Shown here piece after piece: positions 23,332 to 34,720 of a stretch of DNA of 64,000 bases. Made by a program: the position numbers and the translations under genes. Position 1 is the stretch's first letter. Every line of letters begins with the position of its first letter. The notes beneath the pieces were generated by a model that was given only the letters and a program-made list of their open reading frames with translations, was not told where the DNA came from and ran no database searches. The stretch covers positions 496,001 to 560,000 of the forward strand of contig JANBVO010000018.1 of assembly GCA_030052745.1 (NCBI GenBank), in the 5' to 3' direction. The stretch is from Pleurostoma richardsiae. Its lineage: Eukaryota; Ascomycota; Sordariomycetes; Calosphaeriales; Pleurostomataceae.

Positions 23332-24128
23332 CTAGTCCTTGGGGAACTTCTTGAACATGTCCATCAGCTTATCCAGCGGCGCCGAAAGCAGGCCTGCGAC
23401 CGTCTCAAAGGGCGGCTTGTCAGGGGCCGATGGGTGGCTCTGCGTGGGCACGAAGAGCTTGGTTCGCTTGAAGCTCTTGGCCAAGTCCTCCGACTGAGTG
23501 CCTTCAATGCCGCCCTCGAGCGCTACCAGATCGTGCTTCTCCTCATCCTTGATGTGCCCTTGGAGGGTCTTCATCAGGCCATCAAGCACGGGAATGAACT
23601 CGGCGTCCTTGGGGTACATCTTCTGGAACTTGTACAGCCGCTTTTTGACCTATTGTTGCACCACGTTCAGTGTCAGTGAGCGCTCATGGAGACGCGAGCA
23701 GGTTCACGGTCTTGGTCACATAGATGAGTGCAGCGGAGGCGACAACTCACGACCAGATGCTCCTGACGGTCCTTGTCTGCAATTTCCCTGCCGTTGTCGA
23801 CATGCTCCTCTAAGGCCGGGTAGACGACGATCTCCTCCGCAATGGAGTGGCGGGCCAGCTCCCAGACGAACTGGTTCTGATAGCGGACCTTGGTGTCGTC
23901 GTCTGTGGCGCTCTTGATCTTGTTGTAGTAGTCTTCAAGCTCACGATGATCGTGCTTGATCGCGTCGGAAATGCTCATAATTCCAATTCCATTGGACATG
24001 TTCGCAGTTACCGAGAAGCCTCGAATGGATGAGTGGGAGAGGTGAAAACTGGCCGGCGAGACTGCACGAGGGGCCGAGCAGGTGACCCTTGTCGAGAGCT
24101 TTCCTGGGAGTACTCGAAGCCGAAACAT
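23332..24128 (-). CDS. Hemerythrin HHE cation-binding domain protein, likely mitochondrial
   Basis: The exons 24128-23751 and 23649-23332 encode 231 residues. The start at 24128 (MFRLRVLPGKLSTR) gives an Arg/Ser-rich, acid-free presequence of about 45 residues ending near GFSVTANM, as expected for mitochondrial import. Translation from further upstream would add an unlikely hydrophobic leader. The HHE domain follows: the first metal helix holds DAIKHDHRELEDYYNKI, the second WELARHSIAEEIVVYPALE, the third EHLV then VKKRLYKFQKMYP after the intron, and the fourth HIKDEEKHDL. The His/Glu pattern fits binding of two irons. Such fungal proteins are tied to iron or oxidative stress, but the exact role is unknown. 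The intron has a GTGAGT donor and an AATAG acceptor. Confidence 0.85.
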
Positions 24129-25216
24129 GGTGAGAGGGTCAGGCGGAAGAGCATGAGAAGAATTGAATAGGTGGTGGAGGCCAGGGAGGAATATGAAGAT
24201 CTTGAAGAGATGACCTGTAACATATAACAGGAATGGATTGGGTAATGGGAGATCAACGCAGGGACGCTTTGCAAAGCTCGCCTTCCCCGGATTCAAGGCT
24301 GCCACGCGCCATGCCATCTTGATCTACGAATGGCGAGGCAAGGATTTCAAATGTGACAGATGAGTCGATGATGCCTCGTTTTATGGGATTGCGGAAGGAG
24401 GCGCCTGCAACCATGCAGCTGCCGTTGCCATGCCGTCATGGACACGATCACTCCGGGCACGGCTGCGACGATGGTCATAATTAGCACCCAGACAAACACT
24501 CCCCCCCATCATAGTAAGTGAGCCTCAACAGTCGCAGGTGTTTGAGTATAGAGTGGAGTGCCTATATCTAGCTAGGTGCCTCGGGAATGGTATCTACGGC
24601 TGAACTGTGCGACTTGTCCTCCTCTCATACCCGCCTTGGGTGGCAGTCATTATCCCCAAGTTGATGTGGATCTGCAAACACAGAGCACTTAGCTCCCCTC
24701 GTTGTTCGGATGTGCCTCCGGAGATTTCTTGCTTCCCTGATTGGATTGATAATTGATGCACTTGGGCGATCGAGTCTGGCCCACCAAGCACTTTTCCATG
24801 CGGATGTCTGCGACAGGACGGTGCCCGGTATAGAAGAGAGTACTGTAGGGCAGAGCTAATGCGAGAGGTTGCTTTGACGGGTGAGCGATTGTCATTTTGG
24901 GGTCGGATTGATGGAGTTCATCCATGGGTAGAAAGACATCATCATGACCTCACCGGTGATCATCCGCAACGTAAGATATCAGCCATATACTTCACCACTT
25001 CAAGGAGCCTTTCCTCCGCGCTGAAACACGCTGAACAAACAGACAAAACAACAATCAGCTTCCCTACCTACCTACGGAGTGCAGTTACTGAGTTGAACAT
25101 CGCCGACTTCCTCGCTGCTACTTCCACTCTCAGATCGCTCATAATCTTGATCTTCTCCTGAATCCTAGCTCATTCCAGTGCATACCACCCTAGCAGACCT
25201 CTAGATAACAGACACC
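24129..25216. other. Intergenic region between divergent genes
   Basis: It holds promoters of the hemerythrin gene (minus) and the small protein at 25217 (plus). A CCTACCTACCTACGG word lies near 25063. No coding sequence is supported. Confidence 0.55.
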
Positions 25217-25528
25217 ATGTCAGACAAAGCGAAGGGGTTGTTCCAGCAGGGTGTGAACAAGACCCAGCAGACCACATGTGAGCCTCCACGCCCCATCATT
25301 TTGTCGGGACAAGCCTCGCTAGTATCCTCGCGAACGATCATGTTGACTGACCGAAGCAAACTACCAACAGCACAAGGGAAATCCGATCTCATTGCACCTC
25401 ACAAGGAGGTCCAAGATTCACGCACTAGCAATCTACACGATCCCATCAGCGAGGGCCAGACCACCGCCCAGAAGACCCCCGGCGCGCCTACGGAAAAGGG
25501 GCTTTTGTCTCAGCCGCCTGCCCGTTAA
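25217..25528 (+). CDS. 72-residue hydrophilic small protein, unknown function
   Basis: The exons 25217-25277 and 25371-25528 encode 72 residues. The 93-nt intron has a GTGAGC donor, a GTTGACTGAC branch region and an ACCAACAG acceptor; it is a multiple of three and stays open, so an unspliced 103-residue product is also possible. The protein is Lys, Gln, Thr and Pro rich (MSDKAKGLFQQGVNKTQQTT, EGQTTAQKTPGAPTEKG), with no signal peptide, membrane segment or cysteine. It resembles in style the small stress or conidiation proteins of filamentous fungi but no family was recognised. A clear TA-poor leader with CCTACC words lies upstream. Confidence 0.55.
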   Translation: MSDKAKGLFQQGVNKTQQTTCEPPRPIILSGQASLVSSRTIMLTDRSKLPTAQGKSDLIAPHKEVQDSRTSNLHDPISEGQTTAQKTPGAPTEKGLLSQPPAR

Positions 25529-26357
25529 GACGCTCACTAAAAGATGCGCTGAGGAGGATGTTATGTTTTGCTCTGCGGGTATAGACGTGCTGGATATTGG
25601 CACTACAGCTCATTTCATGGATGCCTGTCTAGGTACTTAATAGAATACACGATGAGAAACCATAGATTATGGTCATTGTTCGGCTTATTAGTCAAAGGAA
25701 AATCAGAATGACACCGATTATGGCGAAATTGTCTAGTTCCTGAAGTAGTACCTGTGATCTCATTTTCCTCTCCCTGAAGTGCGAACGTACACGCAGAAGA
25801 GTCGGGCTTTTCCAAGATACGCATCTTCCCAAACTTCCGGACCTACCGGGGAAGGAAAAAGCAAAGAGCTGGCGAGAGCTTCGCAGAAGCAGCGTAAGGG
25901 TCATCGTGGCAGCCACCACTAGCAGTGAAGAAGATTTGGTACTGATAATGAGCAAGCATGGCACTGGCTGGCAGGATATAGCACAGCTGCGCGGCACGTC
26001 TCGACTACCTCAAGTTTCTACCTATTGTAGCTCTCCACCAACAATCTAGATGCTGACATAGAAAAATCCAATTATGGGAGTGCCCATGTTTCTTCAGAAT
26101 GCCCGGGATGGCTGGGAGAGGTTCATACCATTATGGACACTTTTCTTATGATATTAGAGTTCTGCCTCCGAAATAATTAGTTCCTGACGGCGAACTCTAT
26201 CCTGTGGTGAAGACTACGCACCCAAAACAGTAAGATAACCTAGGTAGGTTAATGAGCTGTTGAAAACAAACTTTAAGCCTCTTTGAGGGTACCTGTCGGC
26301 CATTTCGGCCACTCTGCTCCCTTTCAGGTCGCAATACTAGGTTTCAGAATCTTCTTC
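25529..26357. other. Intergenic region
   Basis: AT-richer than the flanking genes. It contains an AACCTAGGTAGGTT word (26237-26250), related to repeated words at 11270 and 25063. No gene is seen. Confidence 0.5.
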
Positions 26358-27563
26358 ATGGGTCTTTCTCGGTCTCTGCGTGATTCTGGCGACGATACAA
26401 AGCCGTCTATGGCGGCCTTCTTGTCACCTTCCTGGCTATTCATCCTTGTCGCCTCCTGGAGGCTACTCGTATTCAGCGTATGCATGCTGGTGTGGATAAT
26501 CTGGACTCTTGGGCAGCTCCAAGGAGACGTTGTAAGTCCCTTCCCACACTGCCATGTGGAGAGCCGTCCGACCATTACCTGGCTTCAAATCTATCCTGCT
26601 GACGACACGCTAGGCATGTTGCGCTGGCACAGCGCCGCGCATAGGCAGGCCCTCGCCCGGAGACCGGCCGCTCGTGGTGTTCGCCTACGCCGAATCGGAA
26701 GTGGCCCGGACCAATCTCGAGTTCTTTATCAAGAAGGGTGTCCACCGCCGAGCCGACTTCGTCTTCGTCTTCAACGGGCCGACCGATGCCACGGAGATGA
26801 TTCCCCGGCTGCCAAATGTGTGGCAGGTACGACGTAACAATACATGCTTCGACATAGGTGCCATTGGGGAGGTGCTCAGGATAGACGGCCTCTGGAGGAG
26901 GTACAAGCGGTTCATCACCATGAACGCGAGCATTAGAGGTCCGTTCCTGCCGGTTTATAGCAATGCCTGCTGGTCGGATTTGTTCTTGAATCGGTTGAAT
27001 GACCACACAAAGGTCCGTTCTACTTTTCGTCCTGATCAGCAGTATGTTAACTAGTCTGCTAGCTTGTCGGCATGACGATGAACTGCATCCCGCGCCCACA
27101 CGTACAGTCCATGCTCTGGGCGACCGACTCCGTCAGCATGTCGATCCTGCAGGACCCCTTGTTGGCAAACAAGACGGGCCACGAAGACATCTATGGCGCC
27201 GCGGATGACCCCGTTGGCATGAGCGGCTGCTACAACACCTGGGACGCGGCAGTCCACGCCGAGATCGGCACCACTGAGCTGGTCACTTCCCAGGGGTACG
27301 CCGTAGATGCCATGATGACTGCCTTCCATGGCACCCAGGGCACCGAGGCGTACTGTGAGGCGAATCTAGGGCCGCCGGACCCTTTTTTTGACAAACAGTA
27401 CTTCGGTGCCAACGTCCACCCCTACGAGACGGTATTCATGAAAGCGAACAGAGACATTGAACCAGTCCTACTAGAACGTTTAACAACTTGGAACAAGAAC
27501 AGGAACTTCAACGCCTGGAACGCGTGCGGGCCGGATGAGCATCAGTCAAAAGGGTGGTGGTAG
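26358..27563 (+). CDS. Type II membrane glycosyltransferase-like protein
   Basis: The exons 26358-26531, 26614-27012 and 27063-27563 encode 357 residues. The N-terminus (MGLSRSLRDSGDDTK) is cytosolic, followed by one hydrophobic anchor near residues 24-50 (WLFILVASWRLLVFSVCMLV), as in Golgi type II enzymes. The luminal part has conserved blocks: PLVVFAYAESEVARTNLEFF, FVFVFNGPTDA, RRNNTCFDIGAIGEVL, FITMNASIRGPFLP, LVGMTMNC, QSMLWATDS and NVHPYETVFMKANRDI. This set is known from fungal and bacterial proteins related to glycan (rhamnan RgpF-type) glycosyltransferases; donor and acceptor are unknown. The acceptor of intron 1 was placed at 26613 because it alone restores the frame with a CTGACG branch point. 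Intron 2 is only 50 nt. Confidence 0.72.
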
Positions 27564-27777
27564 GATAATAAGCAGTGGAAACCTTGTTGACTTTCGAGTG
27601 ACTCAAGAAGGCATATTGGCTGGTATGGAAGAACGTACGGACCCATCCTCGTCTTGACTATGTATTCAACTAAGGCACTACCCCTTGACGCTCGGTTCTT
27701 CCTCTTCTATGGTGTTACCTGCTTGTACAGCACGCAAAACTTCCGATTGAATACATCTCCTAGTCTCCTTTGGTTGA

Positions 27778-29887
27778 TCAGGGTGTTTTTACTCTACATA
27801 GTCTCCCGTTTTCAGTAGGCAGACCATCTTGTGTCGCCAGGACCCAGGAGTCGGAACTCACTGCCGTCGCAGCCCAGAAGACGTCATGCGGATCGTATTT
27901 CTTCTTGATATCGAGCAGGCGTGGATAGTTCCCGCCATAGAAGGCATGTTTGAAGTCAGGTTCCAGCCGATCCGCCTCGCTCATGTAACTCCCGGAGTCC
28001 GGCGTAATATCTCTCAGGAGCTCCATCTCCTCGTGCGTCCATCGGTGACGGACCTGGAGTTGCTCTTCCGCTGTCACGTTTTGAGGCCAGAGAACGAAAG
28101 AGATAGAGTGGCTCAAGGCGTTTCTCCAGGCCGGAAGGACAGCATTACCGTGTCCTACAGGGGAGCCGCGTTCTAAGGTTGGGGTGACCTGACAGCCGTT
28201 CCAGACATGACCGTTCCCAACCATAGTGCGATACACAGCAACTGTTTCGTTCAACTTTCTCTTGGGATCAAAGTTCTCCTTCGGGATCAGCCTTGATCCA
28301 TAAGCCATGTTGTACGGCATAAGATTGCTCCACGTCGGGCCTAGCTTACTGTAAAACGCTGGATAGTAGGACGGAAATTCTTCCCAGGGGGTCTTCATGT
28401 GAATCCCAATAATTTCCATCTGCCGAACCCAAGGAGCTGTGATATTCCTGAGTTTATCAAGGGTCTTGTTAGGTGCAATGAAAGGGCTCAGGATGATTAC
28501 AGGCTGACCCAGAGGAGCCACCTGCGGAAAGTCTCCTTTGGGAAAAAGGTTCCATTGAGCCCAGGTCCCGAAACCTGCCATGCGTTCCATGTGAGTGAAA
28601 TATATGTAGACGCCATCCCAGAATGTATCGAGGGTGATGTTACTCTCATAGACACCCCACTCCATAGTGGCGACGGAGGTCGGCACGTCCCGGAATGCCC
28701 TCACCACCATAGAAGTGACGACCCCGAACGTGCTACCGCCTCCACCGCGTATAGCCTAGAAGAGATCGGTATTTTCGTCAGGTGAGGCTGTGCGAAACAC
28801 ACCGTCAGCGGTGACTACCTGAATTGACAGGACTTGGTCTGCTCCCATTCCGTGAAGAGAGCCAAGAGGTGAGTGGCCGCCTCCTTGGGTGTAGCCTCCA
28901 AAGATTCCGACAGACTAGGTCTTGTGAGCTCCTTCATTGTGCGAAGAGTGAGAGTCAACTTACATCGCAAATTCCAGTAACGACCATGACTCCGTGATCA
29001 GAAGCTACTTTGAGAAACTCGCGTGCCTGGACGCCAGCGGCGGCCTTAAAAGCTGGACCACTGTACCCAACACCCGTGTAATTAATATAGAATTCAATAT
29101 CATTGAGATGCTTAATCTGTCAGCAAGAATAACTGTAATTTCACTGGGTGTCGTACATGAGTCCATATAGACAAGGAGCCAGCTCCAAGTGACTTCCCAG
29201 ACAGGTCGTGGCCTGTATTCTTGATTACAAGCCTGACGCCGGTTTCACGAGCGAAGTTGACGGCGGCTTGTACATGGGCGACAGTAGTAGCGTTCACTAC
29301 GTAGCCAGGATATCCACCCTTTTGACGTTAGCTCGCCCGGCACAAAGGCGCCATATGGTACTGATCTCATTACCTGAGCACAACCGCGCGTGTCCAAATC
29401 CGACGGTGGCAGACAGGTTAAACCCTCGAATACAGGAGATACTACCTCTACAGGATGGCTTGTCCTACCGATGAACGAGGTCAGAACAGCATATTACAGG
29501 ACATAAGAGCTAAGCTTCGCACCGGTCGGTCTCAGAGACCCAGTTTGAAGACACCGCTTGGCATTGCGAAGCTCCGTAGTTGTTGTACACTGTATCGTTG
29601 TAACATACAGATGACAGAGGGGCCGGCTTCAATAGGGCACCTCCTAATGTGTCGTTTAGCCTGGATCAGGTGCTTTCCGTTGGCCAGTCAAGATCTCCAG
29701 GCAGAGGCTTGCACTTGTTGCCGCTTTCTCTTCGCCAGGAGTGACCCTGGTTTTTGCCTGGAAGCTCCGCATGATCTAGTGTTAGCTCCTCAAAATAGAA
29801 GAGGTTTGAAGTCAATCTGGCCGCAACAGGAACGAAAGTGAGCCAGATGCCCCCTAGAAGAAAAGAGAGATCGAAGAGAGACGCCAT
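27778..29887 (-). pseudogene. BBE-like (VAO family) FAD-linked oxidoreductase with two nonsense codons
   Basis: The exons 29887-29523, 29464-29374, 29318-29157, 29116-28964 and 28914-27778 would encode about 635 residues, the usual size of secreted berberine-bridge-like oxidases. Visible parts are a signal peptide (MASLFDLSFLLGGIW), the FAD PP-loop region ([15 protein letters not shown]) with its flavin-linking His, GIC with the second flavin-linking Cys, GGGHSPLGSLHGMGAD and GGGGSTFGVVTS. Two in-frame stops replace conserved Trp codons: TGA at 29668-29666 (residue 74, WPTEST*SRLND) and TAG at 28758-28756 (residue 310, DLF*AIRGGGG). Everything else, including all four introns, is intact, so the inactivation is recent or reflects an allele or sequence error. 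These enzymes oxidise alcohols, sugars or secondary metabolites. A Zn2Cys6 regulator is the next gene. Confidence 0.82.
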
Positions 29888-30379
29888 GGTAAGGACCGCG
29901 ATGATCCTGTATAAGATGGAGGTAGATAGGCTCGGCCTACTACTGTAAAAACAGCGTAGACGGGCATGTGAATGGAGCGATACCGATGGCATTTCAAAGG
30001 ACATGCTGCGTTTCATTGATTCATTTATTATAAATTGCTAAACCTGGTGATTGTGCTGGCCATCCTTACTTTGCTTTTGGGAGGTCCTATAGGCCACTTT
30101 AGCCGTGGATTTCGAGGTTACCTCCTCATGGCATCCCTCCGCTCATCGGTTAAACCCAGCGAGCCTCAGCATAAACAGGAGTTATCCATTTTCCAGACGA
30201 CCGCTATGTACGTCTCAGTCCAGCTTGCTCTTTGGTTGTGCACAAGTCATGTTCCGCCGGCAGATGTGTTCGACCGCAACCGAACTTCGCTCTCATTAAA
30301 GATCTTGTATGAAATTAGCTCTGGGAAAGATTGAAGGGTGTCCTAATTGGTGTCATGGTCCTCTCCCTTCCAATAAGTA
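29888..30379. other. Intergenic region between two minus-strand genes
   Basis: Promoter region of the BBE-like gene and 3' flank of the Zn2Cys6 gene. No additional coding sequence is supported. Confidence 0.55.
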
Positions 30380-31603
30380 TCAGCCTCCTCCGTTATATGG
30401 TTGACCCAAACCTAGCACTGCTTTGGGATATTGCAAAAGTAGGTCCCATTCCGGACCCATTTCCTTCATCGCGGAGGATGCCATTCGGGTTGCCCAGCCC
30501 TCCAAGAACCACCTCCTAGGGGCATTCATCATGACGGCGCACCAATGTAGGAAGATGGTAACGGCACCAGGCTCCCTATGGGAAAGAAGAGCGAGGTAAT
30601 CCGGCCTGACTGCGGCTGGCCACCAAATGAAGTCTATCCACGCGCGAGGTTGGCCATGCGCAGTGAGGATCCATTGGCGAAGTGCTTCGATGGCAGCGAG
30701 ATATGTGCCTCTCTCAGACTCCGTCGAGAGTTGCTTTTGGCCCAGAGCAGCCTCGAACGCTAATACAGACTGGAGAATTGCACCGACAGAGCAGACGCTC
30801 CCAACATCTTCAGGGTGCACGTGGCTCTCGACTAGTATCTTTATGCGACTCCGCTGAAACCAGGGTGCGATAGCGTTGCCGAGCAGTGCGGTGCTGCGCA
30901 GCGTAGATATGGTCTCCATGAAGTTGTTTTCACCAGAAGCATGCTGTGGAACGGCATTGAAGTGGAAGATCACGACGGAGACGGCGAACCCGAGCGCGGC
31001 GACCCAGTTGTGCTCGGTGATCGTCTTCACCGAACGCCGAAAGAGCCGGGAGGCCTCGATATGGTGCGTGTATGCGGTCACGCACATCTCCGGAGTAGGG
31101 GCCGGGGACCAAATTCGCGGGTAGAGAGACGCGAGCGCTAGCAGGCAGTGTTCGAGGAAAGGCTGTCTCCCGATCGCCATCGCGTGAGCGAACTCGTCAC
31201 TAACTACGCGGCACTCACCGTCGTGCAGAGACAGGAGCACCGCGGGGCTAATATCCAGCAGTCTGGGTATCTGCGGCTGCCCAAGCACAAAGTATTGGAT
31301 AAAGGGTTGGGATGTAAATGCTGCACCTGCTCTGTGTGCTCTCTCCTCTCCGTCGCCTCGTCTGGGCGGGTTTCCCATATGGAGAGACTGATAATCACAT
31401 AGCTGGTCTCGTTTCTTGCAGTTGGAGCAGATTGGCGCTTGAAGGTTGCACTAGGTATAAAACCGTAAGTCGGGAGACGCTGCTGGAGAGTGGCCGGAAC
31501 AGTCGGCAGACTCGCTCAGCGTCGGTGGACTGACCTTGATGTGCCTTCTCTTGCACTGGCCACAGCCGTTCCTGGATTTGGTATGGGACGACCGAGGGTA
31601 CAT
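30380..31603 (-). CDS. Zn2Cys6 (C6) fungal transcription factor
   Basis: The exons 31603-31535 and 31450-30380 encode 379 residues. The 84-nt intron (GTCAGT donor, ACCTAG acceptor) splits the zinc cluster; joined, it reads CGQCKRRHIK then CNLQAPICSNCKKRDQLC, a textbook C-x2-C-x6-C-x6-C-x2-C-x6-C at residues 14-41. The first exon holds only 23 residues, so the DNA-binding domain is easily missed. The rest is the helical, poorly conserved middle domain of short C6 regulators (no obvious full Fungal_trans motif), ending at a TGA at 30380. Such nuclear activators or repressors often control neighbouring genes. The adjacent BBE-like oxidase (same strand) and amidohydrolase (divergent) are the obvious candidate targets, by inference. 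The frame is intact. Confidence 0.85.
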
Positions 31604-32145
31604 GACGAGTGGAAGTCAAGGAATGTGGTTCTGGGTCAGAACGTTTCCTATCACTTTGCAAATACCTGGCATCACGATTTGTTGCGGAGTTGCTCCCGGG
31701 GCCGAACTCTTACCAGCTTTGCCTTGATAGGAGGCTGTGCCAGGGTTCCAATACTGCCAGTCTTAATAAATAACCGGGGCCCCGTCATGAGCTTGCCAAA
31801 TCGAGTTTGGTGTACGCACTCCAAGATGGAGCCATATAAGTCACCTGCTTCGTCGGCGCAAGCAATTCCCTTAGCTATCCCCGTGCTCCGTATATCTCCT
31901 CCCAAGTCGGGGGTTCAAGTCTGCGAATATACCGACATCGTTTTTGCCTTCTCTATTTGCAGTTTAGTGTACGTGAAACAGATTATTGGCAATGGATGAT
32001 CGCGCTGCTCTTGATGCCCACAGTGGCATTGCTCGCTTCTTTGTCCTGTACAAAAGGATGGACGGAGAGGCGTCCTCTGGCATGTATCGAGCAGCTTTCG
32101 TCGACTACCTTTCAGTTGTTCTTCTCCCATGAACCAAATCTCTAA
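31604..32145. promoter_or_regulatory. Shared promoter between C6 regulator and amidohydrolase
   Basis: A 540-bp gap separates the divergent Zn2Cys6 gene and the secreted amidohydrolase gene. No coding region is supported. A divergent arrangement with a pathway-specific regulator would allow joint control; this is inference and no operator was identified. Confidence 0.4.
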
Positions 32146-33423
32146 ATGATGAAGCTCCATCACATCCTGTCTTGTCTCGCAGTGTCCTGCGAAGTCTCCT
32201 CAGCCTGTTCCAACCATTACCAGCCGGCTATTGATGATGCGACGTATCTCGTCCGCCGCACGACCCCGGGCCGAGCCGTCCACCGGATGGTGTTGACCAA
32301 CGTCCGCGTCTTCGATGGCTACAAGGTCGGCCTACCACAGAGCGTCTACATCGAAGGCGAGCATATCAGCCGCCCCTTTCCTCACTGCTTCGCTACAGAG
32401 ACTGTTGATGCCGGCGGCCGGATCCTCATCCCAGGCCTGATGGATTCGCATATCCATGTCCCCGACGTTGCCGGCCTCGAGAACCTGACCGCTCACGGCG
32501 TCACGACCGCCTTCAATATGGCGTGCTACAACTACACTCAGTGCCATACCTTGTCCAACTTTCCTAATACGCCCGAGGGTGCCGGACTTGCAACCCTCTA
32601 CTCCTCCGGCATTGCCGCCAACAGCCCTCTGACTCCGAACAATTTCAACGGCGGCTACAGCCTCACCGCAGCCAGCTACTTGTCCGAGGACGGCGACCCT
32701 GCGGCATATATCGACTGGGCTTTTAATAACGGCTCTGACTACTACAAGATTGTGGTCAAGCAGCCGGGCCTTTCACAACGGCTGCAGGATGGCCTTGTCG
32801 CCGAAGCGCACAGGCTTGGCAAGCTGACGATGACACACGCTTCTCAACTCGAGTCCTACCTGATGGCGGTCCAAAGTGACACTGACGGCATCCAGCACAT
32901 TCCGTCAGACGGTGCTCTCCCTGCGGACGTCGTTGCTAGAATCGTTGCGCACAGGGGTCAGCAGTGGGTGACACCGACAATGGAAATATTCAAGCAGGCA
33001 TTCGCGCAACCGATCATCATGCTGCTGCTGCGGGGGAGCACGGAGACCAACGACACATACGCGTACGTGCGCAACAACGTCGCCAGCCTGCACAGGGCGG
33101 GAGTTAACATCCTCGCTGGGACCGATGCCGTAGGCACCGTCACCACGGCGGTCGTCAACCTGACGTTGTCTATCGGCTACACGCTGCACTCGGAGCTGGA
33201 GAATCTCGTCGGGGCAGGTCTGTCAGAGGCGGAAGCCCTTCGGGCGGCGACGGTCGTCCCAGCAAAGATGTACGGTCTTGACGACAGGGGCTCTATCGAG
33301 GTCGGCAAGCGTGCGGACTTGGTCCTGCTAGATGCTGATCCGCTGGCGAACATCACAAACACGAGGAAGATTTCAGGGGTTTGGGTTGGCGGCATCGAAT
33401 ATCTTGATGTGGTCAGCTCCTGA
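32146..33423 (+). CDS. Secreted metal-dependent amidohydrolase (imidazolonepropionase-like)
   Basis: A single exon of 425 residues; the start at ATG 32146 (or the next ATG) gives a signal peptide (MMKLHHILSCLAVSCEVSSA). The amidohydrolase TIM-barrel metal sites are all present: His102 and His104 in MDSHIHV, Lys201 in YYKIVVK (the carbamylated-Lys position), His231 in TMTHASQ, His251 in IQHIPSD and Asp327 in LAGTDAVG. The small beta-sandwich domain is split between the N-terminus (VHRMVLTNVRVFDG) and the C-terminus (GSIEVGKRADLVLLDADPL). The family hydrolyses C-N bonds in cyclic amides, dipeptides or carbamates; the substrate is unknown. Secretion suggests extracellular use. Several NxS/T glycosylation sites fit. 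It is divergent from the Zn2Cys6 regulator. Confidence 0.85.
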   Translation: MMKLHHILSCLAVSCEVSSACSNHYQPAIDDATYLVRRTTPGRAVHRMVLTNVRVFDGYKVGLPQSVYIEGEHISRPFPHCFATETVDAGGRILIPGLMDSHIHVPDVAGLENLTAHGVTTAFNMACYNYTQCHTLSNFPNTPEGAGLATLYSSGIAANSPLTPNNFNGGYSLTAASYLSEDGDPAAYIDWAFNNGSDYYKIVVKQPGLSQRLQDGLVAEAHRLGKLTMTHASQLESYLMAVQSDTDGIQHIPSDGALPADVVARIVAHRGQQWVTPTMEIFKQAFAQPIIMLLLRGSTETNDTYAYVRNNVASLHRAGVNILAGTDAVGTVTTAVVNLTLSIGYTLHSELENLVGAGLSEAEALRAATVVPAKMYGLDDRGSIEVGKRADLVLLDADPLANITNTRKISGVWVGGIEYLDVVSS

Positions 33424-33773
33424 ACTCGTCCTCCCGCATCGGCCATCAACTGGTTGATGTGCATGACGCACACATAAGACGATTCACTCGAAGTTAGCCA
33501 ATAGAAGACAATGGGCTGTAACGAGTTGGATTTCTATATTAGTAAAGTCGGAAAAATATCAGATTACCGGCAAAAAGCATCATGTAAATAGCCTATATAT
33601 GTTTCTGCAGTTGTCCTCAATTTTATACAAATCGCAGAAGGATGACGTGTCCTATGTGTTCATACATAGGTATTCTAAATCCTGCCCACCCTGCAGTACG
33701 ACGTGTTCGATCTTCAGTGACCCCAAAGACTTCGAGCCTCAGGATGTTCAGCATTTGATGACACAGATCAAAG
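33424..33773. other. Intergenic region
   Basis: 3' flank of the amidohydrolase gene and promoter of the next gene. AT-rich, with nothing else recognisable. Confidence 0.6.
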
Positions 33774-34720
33774 ATGAGGGCTGACGTCTCGATCGTCAGT
33801 CTCCTGTACCAGGCCCTAGGAGCCTTCGCCTGGGGACACAAGAATTGGAACTGGTTCGACCACAGGCACCAAGTTGTCGACCACTTCAAGTGGCAAAACC
33901 CATTCCCGTCCGATGGTGCAGATCCCATGGGATTCGAGGTGACTTGCGATGTCTTGGCTACTTTCCACGCGAAACAGTATACCGTCAAGGAACTCGTAGA
34001 AGACACGGATTACGCGTTTGTCGTTGGCAATTTTGGCTGGAACTACGGGACGCGACGGTACCCGGGTAGCTGGGACGGTGTGGATCAAGGGGGTGACAAG
34101 CGAGACGTCGTCATGATGGAGTACAACGATGTCCCAGAACCAGCGAGGGAGTGGATCGAGAGCCACCAGAACGAAGAGGATCCAGCGAAGAGCTGGCTCT
34201 TTCGGGTGTACGAGAAGCGCAGGGAAGCAGAGACCGAGTTTACGGAGGGGCAGATCGGTGACGGAGACCAGATTTGGGGGCTGGTAAAACCGACGAGCAC
34301 TGAAGGCAAGCTTGTGTTCTTTGCGCCGGCAGCATTGTACGAAATTCTACCATTGTTTGTGGCAAAGGGCAGTAGCTGCGAAGGTATGCAATATTCGCCC
34401 ATGCAGTAACAGTTAGATATGGACACTAAAGTGACTTCATAGTGGACTTCTTGGACCTGACCAAATACGGCCCCAGAGCGAAGCACAATGGAGTTATCGC
34501 GTATCCAGAGCGGCACGCTAAACCAGATCTCCGACATGACATTAGTATTAGAATCAAGGCACAGAAGACGATAGAGAATCCCGACGCTATGCATTGGAGG
34601 TTAATCTGGGAGAAAACACACATGAGTTGGCAGAGAGACGAAAGGAGGCGGAAGAGAAAGGAGCAGGTTGCCGAGAGACAGCAGTTATCTGGCGACACCG
34701 GAGTGAAGGATGAACTTTGA
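33774..34720 (+). CDS. Unknown protein with signal peptide and C-terminal KDEL
   Basis: The exons 33774-34383 and 34443-34720 encode 295 residues; the 59-nt intron has a GTATGC donor and a TTCATAG acceptor. The N-terminus (MRADVSIVSLLYQALGAFAWGH) looks like a signal peptide or short anchor. The body is hydrophilic, with conserved-looking aromatic blocks (KNWNWFDHRHQVVDHFKW, FVVGNFGWNYGTRRYPGSW) and a Lys/Arg/Glu-rich helix near the end (WQRDERRRKRKEQ). The last four residues are KDEL, the ER-retrieval signal read by Erd2. Together these suggest an ER-lumen resident, which is inference. No family was recognised, and the start is the first in-frame ATG of the exon. The KDEL could be coincidental. 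Confidence 0.55.

Noticed and set aside
31490-31999. 169-codon plus-strand frame overlapping the first exon of the C6 regulator
   Set aside because: It overlaps the well-supported zinc-cluster exon on the other strand and has no domain.
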